The notes below the pieces were generated by a model. The model saw nothing but the letters and a program-made list of their open reading frames with translations. It ran no database searches and had not been told where the DNA came from. From Psychromonas algicola (GTDB lineage: Bacteria; Pseudomonadota; Gammaproteobacteria; Enterobacterales; Psychromonadaceae): a stretch of 64,000 nucleotides of DNA. The stretch is from the NCBI RefSeq assembly GCF_004378355.1, contig NZ_SNUB01000003.1, positions 1 through 64,000 on the forward strand. Reading direction: 5' to 3'. The translations under genes were made by a program, and so were the position numbers. Positions within the stretch are counted from its first letter, which is position 1. The number at the start of each line of letters is the position of its first letter. Positions 17,092 to 27,102 of this stretch are shown piece by piece.

Positions 17092-19578
17092 ATGCTACCT
17101 ATTGAAGTTATTATACCCGAGCTTAAACAACAACTTACTTTAAAACAACAAGTAATTCTCCAAGCTCCTCCTGGTGCTGGTAAGTCTACTTTTCTACCTT
17201 TATTACTACTCAAAGAGAGTTGGTTTGCTGGAAAAATAATCATGTTGGAGCCGAGAAGGTTAGCTGCTCGCAATATCGCTCACTATTTAGCCAGTCAGCT
17301 AGGTCAAGAAGTAGGGCAACAGGTGGGTTATCGATTACGCGGTGAGACAAAAATTAGCTCTGAAACGCAATTAGAAATTGTGACTGAAGGAATATTAGTT
17401 CGATTATTACAACAGGATCCTGAATTGAATGGAGTTGATCTTGTTATTTTTGACGAATTTCATGAACGTAATTTACAGGCTGACTTAGGACTTGCTCTGT
17501 GTTTAGATATGCAAGCAACTTTACGTGATAATCTCACGCTATTAATCATGTCTGCAACCTTAGATAATAATGCATTACAACAGCACTTACCTGAAGCTGG
17601 TTACGTAAGTTGTGAAGGCCGAGGCTTTCCTATTGATACAATTTATCATCCCGTTGTCACTCGTACAGCTAATTCAAATGATCGCTATCTTCAACAAACT
17701 GCATTAGTGTCATTAATACAAAAAGCCTTTATGGAGCAAGAAGGTAATATTTTAGTCTTTGTTGCTGGCGTTAAAGAGATACTTGGTTGCTGTCAAGCAT
17801 TACAAACTTGGATTAATAACAATAATTTAGCTGTTTTGTTAGCTCCGTTATACGGCCAATTAAGTTTAGATGCCCAACAAGTTGCTATTAGAGCGCCATC
17901 AAACAACCAACGTAAAATTGTGGTTGCCACTAATATTGCTGAAACTAGTTTAACTATTGATGGTATTACAGTGGTAGTAGATTCTGGGGTTGAGCGTAGT
18001 TTTAAGTTTCAAGCCCAAACTGGTATTGGGAAATTAACCAGTCAATTCATTAGCGAAGCGAGTGCAACTCAAAGAGCAGGGCGAGCAGGACGTTTAAGTG
18101 CTGGGACTTGTTATCGTTTATGGGCAAAGGAAAAACGTCTTAATGCTCAGAATGATGCCCCAATTCTGCAAAGTGAACTCACTGCTTTGATGCTTGAAAT
18201 TAGTGCTTGGGGAGTGAATCACCCTAAACAACTTCCATTCTTAACTCAACCACCAGAAAAACATATACAAGTTGCTCAGCAGCTTTTACAAGCCATTAAT
18301 GCAATTGATATTAATGGTCGATGTACAAAACATGGAGAGCAAATTATTGAATTCGCTTTGTCACCGCGTTTAGGTCATATGTTGCTCACAGCTAAAACAT
18401 TAGAAAAAAAATTAAATGTACAAGGATTGTTGGCATTAGCTTGTTTGTTAGCTGCTTTTTTAGAAAGCAATGAAAAGAGTAGTGATGATATCGTTGCTGA
18501 ATTAGCATCTGTTTCTTATCAAGTAAAAACACAATATAAAAAATTATTAAAAAAATGTGCCATATCCGCGCCTACTATTCTGCCATTGCAATATTGCGGA
18601 GTGTTATTAGCCATTGCTTTTCCTGATCGTATTGCGATGAGTCGCAATAATGCGAATCACGATTATCTACTAAGTAATGGGGCGGGGGCATGTTTGAATC
18701 AAAGTTCTATTTTATTAAATGAAAAAATGCTCGTGGTTGCCGACCTTGCGTTATCAGAGCAACAAACTAACAGTTTGATTTATAAAGCTTGTGCGATTTC
18801 ATTGGATGAAATAAAAGCGCTACTGCCTGATTATTTAACCTCTACAGATTATCTTTTTTGGTCATTAAAAGAAAATAAACTCATTGCTGAAAAGCGTTTG
18901 ATGTTGGGCAAAATATGTATATCGCGTGTACCTCTCAATAAAGTAACTAAAGAGCAAAAATGTGAAGCTTTATTAAATGGTGTCCGACAAGTCGGTTTAT
19001 CCATGTTGTTCTGGAGTGACTCCAATAAAGCACTGTTAACACGATTACGTTATGCTTCATTACAATATGAATTAGCTAATAAAGATAAGGTGATTGATTA
19101 TAGCGAAGAAGCGCTACTTAATGAGTTAGATATATGGTTAGCGCCTTTTTGTATTGGTATTACTCAGCCTGAGCAATTTAAAAAAGTAGACTTAAAAGCG
19201 GCTTTATTATCGCGTTTGAGCTGGGAGCAACAACAGAAATTAGACCGAGACTTTCCACAAGCTATTGTAGTGCCAACTGGCTCTACGATAAAATTAACTT
19301 ACAGAGAGCAGCAAGTGCCCTTATTATCAGTTAAAATGCAGGAATTATATGGACAAGCTCAAACACCAAGTATTTTTGATGGTAAAATAGATATTCAATT
19401 AGCGTTACTTTCTCCAGCAATGAAACCATTACAATTAACACAGAACCTAGACTCCTTTTGGTCTGGGGCATATAAAGAAGTACAAAAGGAAATGAAAGGG
19501 CGTTATCCAAAGCATTTTTGGCCTGACGATCCTGCGACTGCAGTTGCAACGCGTAAAACCAAAAAACATTTATCTTAA
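17092..19578 (+). CDS. hrpB: ATP-dependent RNA helicase HrpB
   Basis: An ~828-residue DEAH-type helicase of unknown cellular target. Seen in order: Walker A APPGAGKST near residue 30, LEPRRLAARN, DEFHERNLQADL (motif II), MSATLDN (motif III), the motif V region TNIAETSLTIDGI and QRAGRAGRL (motif VI), then the HrpB-specific C-terminal domain. Starts at 17080 and 17092 are both possible: AAGGA abuts the first ATG and is about 12 bases from the second. The next gene is mrcB, as in E. coli. Confidence 0.93.
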   Translation: MLPIEVIIPELKQQLTLKQQVILQAPPGAGKSTFLPLLLLKESWFAGKIIMLEPRRLAARNIAHYLASQLGQEVGQQVGYRLRGETKISSETQLEIVTEGILVRLLQQDPELNGVDLVIFDEFHERNLQADLGLALCLDMQATLRDNLTLLIMSATLDNNALQQHLPEAGYVSCEGRGFPIDTIYHPVVTRTANSNDRYLQQTALVSLIQKAFMEQEGNILVFVAGVKEILGCCQALQTWINNNNLAVLLAPLYGQLSLDAQQVAIRAPSNNQRKIVVATNIAETSLTIDGITVVVDSGVERSFKFQAQTGIGKLTSQFISEASATQRAGRAGRLSAGTCYRLWAKEKRLNAQNDAPILQSELTALMLEISAWGVNHPKQLPFLTQPPEKHIQVAQQLLQAINAIDINGRCTKHGEQIIEFALSPRLGHMLLTAKTLEKKLNVQGLLALACLLAAFLESNEKSSDDIVAELASVSYQVKTQYKKLLKKCAISAPTILPLQYCGVLLAIAFPDRIAMSRNNANHDYLLSNGAGACLNQSSILLNEKMLVVADLALSEQQTNSLIYKACAISLDEIKALLPDYLTSTDYLFWSLKENKLIAEKRLMLGKICISRVPLNKVTKEQKCEALLNGVRQVGLSMLFWSDSNKALLTRLRYASLQYELANKDKVIDYSEEALLNELDIWLAPFCIGITQPEQFKKVDLKAALLSRLSWEQQQKLDRDFPQAIVVPTGSTIKLTYREQQVPLLSVKMQELYGQAQTPSIFDGKIDIQLALLSPAMKPLQLTQNLDSFWSGAYKEVQKEMKGRYPKHFWPDDPATAVATRKTKKHLS

Positions 19579-19699
19579 TGGTGTTGGCCTGTTTACTGTT
19601 TGTAATAAAGCTGTGTTAGCGTAAAAGCTTCCTAGCGTGAAATAAAAATATAAATAAGCAAAGGATAATCGTATTCAAAATCTATCTTTAAAACGGCGA

Positions 19700-21763
19700 A
19701 TGATTAAAGGTTTGTGGTCGCTGACTTGGAAATTGGGCTGTTGCTTTATTGCTGTCATGTTAATTGCTGGTATCTATTTCGACAAAAAAATAGAACGTCG
19801 TTTAAATGGTGCAACTTGGACGCTACCTGCTGCATTATATGCTCGCCCGTTAAATTTAGAAGTAGGGATGAAATTAGCACAAAGCGCTTTAATTACAGAG
19901 CTTAAACTTTTAAATTATAGACCCGTTATCTCTGTTGAAGATGCAGGACAGTTTTCTGTTGTTGATAACCATGTGTTAATTTATCGTCGTGCCTTTGAGT
20001 TTCCGGACAGAGCAGAATCACCCGCCTTAGTGATGGTTAATTTTGATGAGCAAGGGATCTCAAATATCCAAACTGAAGATAAAATGGATATTCAACAATT
20101 CCGTTTAGATCCTTTGCTGCTAGACAGGCTCAATAGTGCAAATATCGAAGATCGTGTTTTTGTTCCCTTTGAAAAAGTACCTGATCTACTTATTAACACA
20201 TTAATGTTGATGGAAGATCGTAACTTTTATCATCATCACGGGGTTTCTCCACTAGCTATTTTACGTGCCGTTATTGTTAATTTTAAAGCTGGACGCACAG
20301 TGCAGGGGGGAAGTACATTAACTCAGCAATTAGCGAAGAACTTATTCTTAACTCAGCAGCGTAGCTTGTGGCGTAAATTTCAAGAAGCCTATATCGCGAT
20401 ATTAATCGACTACAAATATAGTAAAGATAAAATACTCGAAGCTTATTTAAATGAAGTATATCTTGCACAAAATGGCGCTTCGGGGGTCTATGGCATTGGT
20501 TTAGCGAGTGATTTTTATTTTGCTCGTCCTATTGATGAATTACGCATTGAACAAATTGCATTGTTAGTTGCTATCATCAAAGGGCCTTCCTATTACAATC
20601 CAAGACGTAATCCAGAACGTGCGTTAGCAAGGCGCAATTTAGTTTTACGTATGATGTTAGAAAATAATTATATCAGTCCCGCGCAATACAAATATTCAAT
20701 TAAAAATGATCTTAGTTTAAGTAGTGCAAAAGCCTTAAATTATCGAGCTAATCCTGCTTTTGTGAGTTTATTAACGCGAGAATTACAAAGTAATGTGCCA
20801 GAAAATATCCGCAATTTAAGTGGGTTATCTATTTTTACTTCAATTTCGCCATTGGCACAAAAGAATGCAGAAATAGCGATTCAGCAGGGAATTGCCAAAG
20901 TGCAAAAACCTGATCAACATGATTTACAAGGTGCGATGGTTGTCACCGATAGAAAATATGCAGAAGTGCTTGCCGTTGTGTCTGGCAAGGATGTTAAATT
21001 CAATGGGTTTAATCGTGCGTTAGATGCAAGTCGACCTATAGGATCTTTAGTTAAACCTGCTGTGTATTTAACTGCATTAAACAATGGTTACCAACTAACC
21101 GATTTACTTAACGATAAAAAAATAGCACTAACCAATGAAAACGGACAACGTTGGATCCCTGATAATTATGATAGGAAGTTTCGCGGCACCGTGACTTTGG
21201 AGGAAGCTTTAGTAAGTTCCTTGAATGTACCAACTGTTAATTTAGGCATGCAAGTTGGCTTAAATAAAGTGATCAACAATTTGCATAGAATGGGCATCCA
21301 TGAAGATATTCCTGCCTATCCTTCATTGGTGCTAGGTAGTGTCTCATTATCACCTTATCAAGTGGCACAAATGTATCAGTCAATTGGTATGAATGGCGTT
21401 TATAAACCATTAACTATTATTCGTTCCATCGTTTCTAATGAAGGCCGTCCTCTCTATCAACGTAGCCAAATTGCGAGACAAATATTTTCACCTGAATCAA
21501 TTGCCCAGCTATCACAAGCATTACATAAAGTGACAACGGAAGGATCTGCTCGTAGTTTAGTATGGCGTAATAAGGGGCAGTTTTTTGCAGGTAAGACGGG
21601 GACGACTAACGACTTAAATGATAGTTGGTTTGTTGGGTTTGATGGTGATGAAATTGTGACAACTTGGGTTGGAAAAGATAATAATGAAAGCGCTGAATTA
21701 ACAGGTAGTCGTGGTGCGTTAGTTTTATTTTCTGGCTATATGAAAGCAAAAATAGGCAAATAA
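19700..21763 (+). CDS. mrcB: Bifunctional penicillin-binding protein 1B
   Basis: Inner-membrane peptidoglycan synthase: one N-terminal membrane span (about residues 8-28), a UB2H-like domain (about 40-125) that in E. coli binds LpoB, glycosyltransferase (EDRNFYHHHGVS, QGGSTLTQQLAKN), and transpeptidase with SLVK nucleophile motif, SSLN and KTGTT. At 687 residues it is shorter than E. coli PBP1B (844), lacking the long cytoplasmic tail and much of the C-terminal extension. The ATG at 19700 has no clear ribosome-binding site; an in-frame ATT at 19673 does (AAGGA, seven bases). Confidence 0.92.
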   Translation: MIKGLWSLTWKLGCCFIAVMLIAGIYFDKKIERRLNGATWTLPAALYARPLNLEVGMKLAQSALITELKLLNYRPVISVEDAGQFSVVDNHVLIYRRAFEFPDRAESPALVMVNFDEQGISNIQTEDKMDIQQFRLDPLLLDRLNSANIEDRVFVPFEKVPDLLINTLMLMEDRNFYHHHGVSPLAILRAVIVNFKAGRTVQGGSTLTQQLAKNLFLTQQRSLWRKFQEAYIAILIDYKYSKDKILEAYLNEVYLAQNGASGVYGIGLASDFYFARPIDELRIEQIALLVAIIKGPSYYNPRRNPERALARRNLVLRMMLENNYISPAQYKYSIKNDLSLSSAKALNYRANPAFVSLLTRELQSNVPENIRNLSGLSIFTSISPLAQKNAEIAIQQGIAKVQKPDQHDLQGAMVVTDRKYAEVLAVVSGKDVKFNGFNRALDASRPIGSLVKPAVYLTALNNGYQLTDLLNDKKIALTNENGQRWIPDNYDRKFRGTVTLEEALVSSLNVPTVNLGMQVGLNKVINNLHRMGIHEDIPAYPSLVLGSVSLSPYQVAQMYQSIGMNGVYKPLTIIRSIVSNEGRPLYQRSQIARQIFSPESIAQLSQALHKVTTEGSARSLVWRNKGQFFAGKTGTTNDLNDSWFVGFDGDEIVTTWVGKDNNESAELTGSRGALVLFSGYMKAKIGK

Positions 21764-21767
21764 AAAG

Positions 21768-22181
21768 ATGGTGAAATTAACCGCAACAACAATTAATGAT
21801 CAACAACAGCTTTTAACTGCATTTGCAGAAAATAAAAGTTGGGATGCTCAATATAGATTGATTATTCAATTGGGAAAAACCTTAGCGCCTCTTCAAGATG
21901 AGTTTAAAATAGAAACTAATCAAGTTAAAGGTTGTGAAAGCCTTGCATGGTTAGTAATAACTGAACAGTCTGGGATTTATCACTTTAATATGGATAGTGA
22001 TACTCGCGTAGTAAAAGGTTTGATGAAAATTATTACATTAATTTTTGAAGGTAAAACCAAACAACAAATAGATGAAACGAACTGCGAAATGTTATTTGAA
22101 CAACTGGGGTTATTAAATCACTTAAGCCCATCTCGTGCGAATGGTTTGTTTGCCATCATCAACCGTATCCAATCTCTTTAA
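21768..22181 (+). CDS. SufE-family sulfur acceptor (CsdE-like)
   Basis: A 137-residue SufE/CsdE family protein that accepts persulfide from a cysteine desulfurase and passes sulfur on. The active cysteine is in VKGCESLAW near residue 60, matching the V-x-GC-x-S/N pattern; the preceding R-x-x-x-I-x-L-G-K and LAPLQDEF segments are also family-typical. No desulfurase or suf gene is adjacent, which favours CsdE-like over SufE, but the two cannot be separated firmly. It starts four bases after mrcB ends. Confidence 0.85.
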   Translation: MVKLTATTINDQQQLLTAFAENKSWDAQYRLIIQLGKTLAPLQDEFKIETNQVKGCESLAWLVITEQSGIYHFNMDSDTRVVKGLMKIITLIFEGKTKQQIDETNCEMLFEQLGLLNHLSPSRANGLFAIINRIQSL

Positions 22182-22257
22182 ATAATCAGCTTGTTTATTC
22201 CTTTGAATGTAATGAATAGATTCAAGTTGAAGTAATACCATATTAAAAGGCAATAAA

Positions 22258-23238
22258 GTGAAAAAAAGTAGCTCAAAAGTAACGTCTGTAAAGGGCAAAT
22301 TACACCCACGTAATCTTCACTTAGGTCAATATGATTTTGTTGCTTTAATTAAAGTTTGCCCTGATTTAGCGGCTAGTGTTATTCATAATCCAAAGGGGGA
22401 ATTAACCATTGATTTTAGCGATGCACAGTCGGTTTTATTATTAAACAGAGCTTTGTTAATTTACTTTTATGATATTAAATTCTGGCAAATACCAGCAGGT
22501 TATTTGTGCCCACCAATTCCAGGCCGTGTTGATTACATTCATTATATTGCGGATTTATTAAGTGAAAGCTTTGCATTGGATATAACCAAAACAACTGGAA
22601 GCCAAATTAAAGGCTTGGATATTGGTTGTGGCGCAAACTGTATTTATCCCATCTTAGGTAGTCGTAGTTACGACTGGTCTTTTGTTGGTATAGATATTGA
22701 TGCCTTAGCGATAAAAACAGCTAAATTGCTGGTGGATGTAAATAAAAATTTAAGTAAAAAAGTGACTATTCGTCAACAAAAAGAAAGCAAACAGATCCTA
22801 ACTGGTATTGTGAAAAAAACTGATCGCTTTGCTTTTACAATGTGCAACCCTCCTTTTCATGCATCAATGGAAAAAGCTACTGAAGGTAGTTTATTAAAAC
22901 AGAAAAATCTGGGGAAAAAATCGCTCAATAAGCAATCCAATACAACAAATTCCACTTTAAATTTTGCAGGTCAAGCTCATGAGTTAAGCTGCGAAGGGGG
23001 TGAAATTGCTTTTGTTAAGCAAATGGTAATTGAAAGCGCATTAATTAAAGAGCAAGTCTGTTGGTTTACTTGCTTAGTGTCTAAAAGTGAGAATGTGAAC
23101 CCCATTAAAAAGTGTCTACAACAGCAAGTAGCCAAACAGGTGAGAGTGATTGAAATGTCACAAGGCCATAAAATAAGCCGTTTTATCGCATGGAGTTACT
23201 TGGATGCAGAGCAACAAAAAGACTTTTTAGTCGTTTAA
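22258..23238 (+). CDS. rlmF: 23S rRNA (adenine-1618-N6)-methyltransferase RlmF
   Basis: A 326-residue methyltransferase modifying A1618 of 23S rRNA. It begins with a lysine-rich stretch and LHPRNLHLGQYDF typical of RlmF/YbiN. The SAM motif I is LDIGCGANCIYP and the N6-adenine catalytic motif is CNPPFHAS (NPPF). Start is GTG at 22258. It stands alone between the sulfur acceptor and lipoprotein genes; length is close to E. coli RlmF (308). Confidence 0.93.
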   Translation: MKKSSSKVTSVKGKLHPRNLHLGQYDFVALIKVCPDLAASVIHNPKGELTIDFSDAQSVLLLNRALLIYFYDIKFWQIPAGYLCPPIPGRVDYIHYIADLLSESFALDITKTTGSQIKGLDIGCGANCIYPILGSRSYDWSFVGIDIDALAIKTAKLLVDVNKNLSKKVTIRQQKESKQILTGIVKKTDRFAFTMCNPPFHASMEKATEGSLLKQKNLGKKSLNKQSNTTNSTLNFAGQAHELSCEGGEIAFVKQMVIESALIKEQVCWFTCLVSKSENVNPIKKCLQQQVAKQVRVIEMSQGHKISRFIAWSYLDAEQQKDFLVV

Positions 23239-23386
23239 TTAAACTTCCTTTCAATAACTTACTTTATTTTATGATGAATGTTTTATTTTTAATTTAAGCG
23301 TATTGATTAGAGTCTTTACAAGAGTATTGTCGGATTACTTCACAGAAGAAGTCATTTTATATTTATTAAAGTTTAAAGGGAATTAA

Positions 23387-23743
23387 ATGAAAAACAAACT
23401 CAGTCTTTTATGCGTAGCCGTTATTTTATCTGGCTGTGCTTCGACATCAGAGAAAGATCCTGAAGCATATGCCAAATCATTAGCGCAAGCAAAAACAGTA
23501 TTGAAGAGTAATCGTGCTATTGAGTTGTATCAAAAATATTATGATCTTCCAGACAATAAAGCATTTGCGCAATCTAAAATTTCAGGTGCTGTATCTTATG
23601 TTACTTTTAGTGGCAGTAAAGAATTGGCTGCTTCACAAGCTCTAGAGCGTTGTAATGATCTTTTATTAAAAAGACACAGCGAAATCACAGATAAAGTATC
23701 TTGTAAAATTGTTAATGTTAATAATGAATGGATATCTGAGTAG
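23387..23743 (+). CDS. Small lipoprotein, copy 1 of a tandem pair
   Basis: A 118-residue protein with a lipobox at ILSGC (Cys17), so it should be lipid-anchored in the envelope. No known domain is recognised. The mature part has AYAKSLAQAK, a tyrosine-rich YQKYYDLP segment, and a C-terminal pair of cysteines (ERCNDLL and KVSCKIVNV) that could form a disulfide. It is clearly paralogous to the next gene, in which all these elements recur. Preceded by AAAGGGAA. Confidence 0.8.
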   Translation: MKNKLSLLCVAVILSGCASTSEKDPEAYAKSLAQAKTVLKSNRAIELYQKYYDLPDNKAFAQSKISGAVSYVTFSGSKELAASQALERCNDLLLKRHSEITDKVSCKIVNVNNEWISE

Positions 23744-23784
23744 ATATATTAATAACTAATTTAATGAAAAATAAAAGGATTTAT

Positions 23785-24144
23785 ATGAAAATTAAACTAT
23801 GTATTTTGCTTACGGCAATCGCATTATCTGGTTGTGCAACGACATTATCAGAAGAAAACCCTAGTGCTTATGCCGAATCCTTAGCACAAGCCAAAGTTAT
23901 ATTTAAAAGTAAGACTGGCGCTCCTAGATATGAAAAATATTATAATTTCCCTAATCATAAAGCTTGGGCTCAATCGAAAGTGTCTAGTGCTAATTCATAT
24001 GTGACAAATAAAACAAGTAAAGAGTTTGCTATAGAAATAGCGATAGAAAATTGTAATCAACTTTTATTGAAAAAATATAGTAAAATTACAGACAGAGTTT
24101 CTTGTGAAATCATCAATGTAGATAATGAATGGGTTTCTAAATAA
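23785..24144 (+). CDS. Small lipoprotein, copy 2 of a tandem pair
   Basis: A 119-residue lipoprotein with lipobox ALSGC (Cys17), starting at the ATG preceded by AAAAGGA (an upstream in-frame ATG at 23764 lacks one). It shares with copy 1 the AYAESLAQAK, YEKYYNFP, AQSKVSSANSYVT and LLLKKYSKITDRVSCEI segments, and both mature cysteines. The two copies have diverged at roughly half their positions, so the duplication is not recent. Function unknown. Confidence 0.8.
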   Translation: MKIKLCILLTAIALSGCATTLSEENPSAYAESLAQAKVIFKSKTGAPRYEKYYNFPNHKAWAQSKVSSANSYVTNKTSKEFAIEIAIENCNQLLLKKYSKITDRVSCEIINVDNEWVSK

Positions 24145-24163
24145 AACTTATCGAACTAATAAA

Positions 24164-24204
24164 GTAACTGGAAATAATTTATATTCTAATTTAAATCCAG
24201 TTAC
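24164..24204 (+). terminator. Hairpin after the lipoprotein pair
   Basis: GTAACTGGA (24164-24172) and TCCAGTTAC (24196-24204) form a perfect 9-base-pair stem with a 23-base AT-rich loop, 19 bases after the stop codon. The long loop and weak T-tract make it a moderate terminator candidate. Confidence 0.45.
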
Positions 24205-24313
24205 ATTTCTTATTACTGATTTTTATGTCTAGCATCATTCTCATAAAGAACTTTAAAAATACACTTTCTAGATTCGCATATTATCTTTAATTAAATAGTG
24301 AATATAAAAGATA

Positions 24314-24675
24314 ATGAGCGAAAAAATAGAATTATGTTTTTGTAAAGTTTGCGCTAAAGAAACCAACATGTTTTAGTGCTAGTTAGAAAAGAGAATGTTT
24401 TTAACGATGCAAAAAATAGTAAAAAAATAATTTTATTGCTGGTTTGATTAAGAGCTTTTTTCTTGGTCCCTTCGTTGCCTCAATGGATAAATTCTCTCGT
24501 CATCTTATTTGCAAATGGCATGGAGAAAGCACAATTGAAGAGTCATTTATATGAGAGTCTCTCCGGATATTGTTACTCAGTACTATTGCTGCTATTAGCA
24601 AATTCAATTGCTATTACTTTATTTTATATGATCTCTAGAGCTCTCCTTAAATCCTTCTTTGTGATTGAAAAATAA
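24314..24675 (+). pseudogene. Decayed small zinc-ribbon/membrane protein gene
   Basis: An ATG at 24314 begins MSEKIELCFCKVCAKETNMF and then hits TAG. Sensible protein sequence continues in shifted frames: VLVRKENVFNDAKNSKKI, then IKSFFLGPFVASMDKF and RHLICKWHGES, and last a hydrophobic LSGYCYSVLLLLLAN segment ending at a TAA at 24673. A hairpin follows the final stop, as expected after a real gene end. I read this as a ~120-codon cysteine-rich membrane protein broken by two or more frameshifts. The intact family is not identified. Confidence 0.35.
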
Positions 24676-24679
24676 GCAT

Positions 24680-24726
24680 AAAATGCACCTGAATAGTGAT
24701 TTTTATTGCTGTCTATGGTGCATTTT
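24680..24726 (+). terminator. Inverted repeat after the decayed gene
   Basis: AAAATGCACC (24680-24689) and GGTGCATTTT (24717-24726) form a perfect 10-base-pair stem around a 27-base loop, five bases after the presumed last stop codon of the pseudogene. Confidence 0.45.
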
Positions 24727-24896
24727 GCGAAGTGAATTCTTTCATTGCTAAAGTGATTGTCTATATATGCTGGTCTAGCAAGTTAAATACTATTTTGGCG
24801 TAAATTTTGCAGGTATAATGCATTCGATTTAGCGTTATTCGTTAAAGTAAACTGGTAAGGAAACCATTTTATCACTTTGATATTAAAGGCACTCTT

Positions 24897-27014
24897 ATGC
24901 GTTCACTTTCTGTTCAATGGAAAATAACTCTGCTTTCTGGGTTATGTTTAATTATTATTTCAACCCTGTTGATAGGTTTTTCTATCTACAATGCACATAG
25001 CAATCAATTAACGATTAGCTCCCTTAGTTCTGAATCTGTTATTAATAAATCCCAGCAGTTACTTAAAAGTCAAGCTGATTTAAACGCTAGTGAAACGAGT
25101 AAGTATATCGAGAATACTTATCAAAAAAGTTTAATGATGGTTGATAGAATGCAATTTATTCAACGCACTGCCGAAGAAAACTTTTCTTCTAGTGAAGATT
25201 TGAGAACCTCTTTAAATGGTGCAACGAAAGATTTCCTAGGGCGCTTTGATATCGTTCAAGGGGCTTATCTTGTTTATGCTAACAATAAGTTAGATGGCAG
25301 CGACGAGTATTACCTTAATGCTGATTATGTCAGTTCAAATGACGCTGGCCGTTTTGCCTCTTATTGGAGAAAACCTAACAATGATGGTGAGATTTATCAT
25401 ACCGTATTGAGCGAAGCGATACTTAATGACTCAAGCTATGCTGAGCAGTTCACTTGTGCAATGAAAACAAACTCTACATGTATTTCAACTCCTCGTTTTA
25501 TTGACGCAAACAAAAAAGACAAATTACTTACTTCTATTTCTTTGCCCATCATGATGAACGATGAAGTTATCGGTGTGTTTGGTGTTGATCTTAAATTAGA
25601 TAAATTATCCTCTATTGTTGATAATTCTGACAGCCAACTTTTTGATAAGAAGGGCGCTGTTTCTATTTTAAATGATAAAGGCGTTTTGATCGCCGCGGAT
25701 AATAAGCAAGCAAGTTTAGGTCAAATAATGAAGAGTGATAATGTCTCTGCTGAAGAGCTTGCTAGTATTATTCGCAATAAAAAGAATGTGACTCAATGGA
25801 GCGAAAGTAAAGAGTGGCTCCTTGTTTATACTCCTATGCCTTTATTTGGAACTTCGTGGGGTGTTTTTTTAGAAATGCCATACGATGAAGTGATGAAAGA
25901 TGCTGAATCATTAGACGATGTAATTAGAGTTCAGGCAAATAAAAGTATTAATCTAGAAATTATAACCGGTAGTGTATTGATATTGACTGGTTTACTCATT
26001 ATTTGGATCTCTTCTTTAAAATTGGTTAAGCCTATCCAAGATGTTGTAAGTCGATTAAATAATATCGCTTCAGGCGAAGGGGATTTAACTCAGAAATTAG
26101 ACGTAAAAAGCAATGATGAAATCGGTCAGCTTGCACAAGGTTTTAATTTATTTCTTGAGAAACTTCAGGGGACGATTGGAAAGATTATAGTCACCACCTC
26201 AAATATAGCAGATACAACGACAGCGGCTGAAAATGCGATTTCTGTAACGCGCCATAGTAGTGAATCACAATTTAAAGAAGTGGATTTGGTTGTGAATGCA
26301 TCGGAAAAAATGACTGCAACCTCTGAGCAAGTTTTTGATAACGCAGGTCTTGCTGTTAGCTCTGCTAGCAAAGCAAACACAGCGGCTCATGAAGGCCAAA
26401 AAGTGATTGAATCTTCCTCACAACAAATGTTATTACTTGTGAAGGAAATGGAAAGTGCAGTACCAATTGTGAATGAATTAGCTTCCAATAATGAATCAAT
26501 TATAGAAATTCTTGGTATTATTGAAGGCATTTCTGAACAAACTAATTTATTAGCTTTGAATGCGGCAATTGAAGCTGCAAGAGCTGGGGAGCATGGACGA
26601 GGCTTTGCTGTTGTTGCCGATGAAGTGCGCAATTTAGCCAGTCGAACACAAAACTCCGTATCACAAATCCGAGAAGTAATTAGTGGCGTACAATCAGGAA
26701 CGATTAATGTTGTTGCTGCTATTAAACAAGGTAATGAGCTCGCTAATGAGACAGCTTCATTAATACAAATAGCGGTTCAACAATTAGACGATATTTCTAA
26801 CTCTGTCACTGAGATTGGCGAAATGAATAGTCAAATAGTATTGACTGCTCAAGAACAGAAATCAGCTTCCGATGGTGTCAATCAAAGTGTTTTAAATATT
26901 AGAGACTTGAGTGTGGAGATATTAAAACAAGCAGAGTCTTCTGAAAAAATTAGTAAAGAAATTGCTAGCCAATCTTCTGAGCAACAATTACTTGTTAGTC
27001 AGTTTAAAGTATAG
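24897..27014 (+). CDS. Methyl-accepting chemotaxis protein
   Basis: A 705-residue transmembrane chemoreceptor. Order: first span at about residues 10-30, a large periplasmic sensor (about 31-350, dCache-like by length and by the [19 protein letters not shown] repeat unit), second span about 352-372, HAMP ([19 protein letters not shown]) and a cytoplasmic signalling domain with the hairpin tip around [20 protein letters not shown] near residue 555. Its ligand is unknown. No C-terminal CheR/CheB tether pentapeptide is seen. No other chemotaxis genes are near. Confidence 0.93.
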   Translation: MRSLSVQWKITLLSGLCLIIISTLLIGFSIYNAHSNQLTISSLSSESVINKSQQLLKSQADLNASETSKYIENTYQKSLMMVDRMQFIQRTAEENFSSSEDLRTSLNGATKDFLGRFDIVQGAYLVYANNKLDGSDEYYLNADYVSSNDAGRFASYWRKPNNDGEIYHTVLSEAILNDSSYAEQFTCAMKTNSTCISTPRFIDANKKDKLLTSISLPIMMNDEVIGVFGVDLKLDKLSSIVDNSDSQLFDKKGAVSILNDKGVLIAADNKQASLGQIMKSDNVSAEELASIIRNKKNVTQWSESKEWLLVYTPMPLFGTSWGVFLEMPYDEVMKDAESLDDVIRVQANKSINLEIITGSVLILTGLLIIWISSLKLVKPIQDVVSRLNNIASGEGDLTQKLDVKSNDEIGQLAQGFNLFLEKLQGTIGKIIVTTSNIADTTTAAENAISVTRHSSESQFKEVDLVVNASEKMTATSEQVFDNAGLAVSSASKANTAAHEGQKVIESSSQQMLLLVKEMESAVPIVNELASNNESIIEILGIIEGISEQTNLLALNAAIEAARAGEHGRGFAVVADEVRNLASRTQNSVSQIREVISGVQSGTINVVAAIKQGNELANETASLIQIAVQQLDDISNSVTEIGEMNSQIVLTAQEQKSASDGVNQSVLNIRDLSVEILKQAESSEKISKEIASQSSEQQLLVSQFKV

Positions 27015-27037
27015 CCTTAGTTATTAAGCTAAATAAA

Positions 27038-27080
27038 AAGCACTTGGCTTTTATGATAACGCCATAAAAATTAAGTGCTT
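27038..27080. terminator. Long hairpin between convergent MCP and LysR genes
   Basis: AAGCACTT (27038-27045) pairs with AAGTGCTT (27073-27080), and the inner TTTTATG/CATAAAA extends the stem. It sits 23 bases after the chemoreceptor stop and 22 before the end of the convergent regulator, so it may serve both. Confidence 0.55.
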
Positions 27081-27102
27081 CAGTTTATTCACTGACATTA
27101 AA

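Noticed and set aside
24463-24675. A 70-codon membrane ORF beginning with TTG
   Set aside because: No ribosome-binding site, and adjacent frames carry coherent peptide just upstream; better read as the end of a frameshifted gene.
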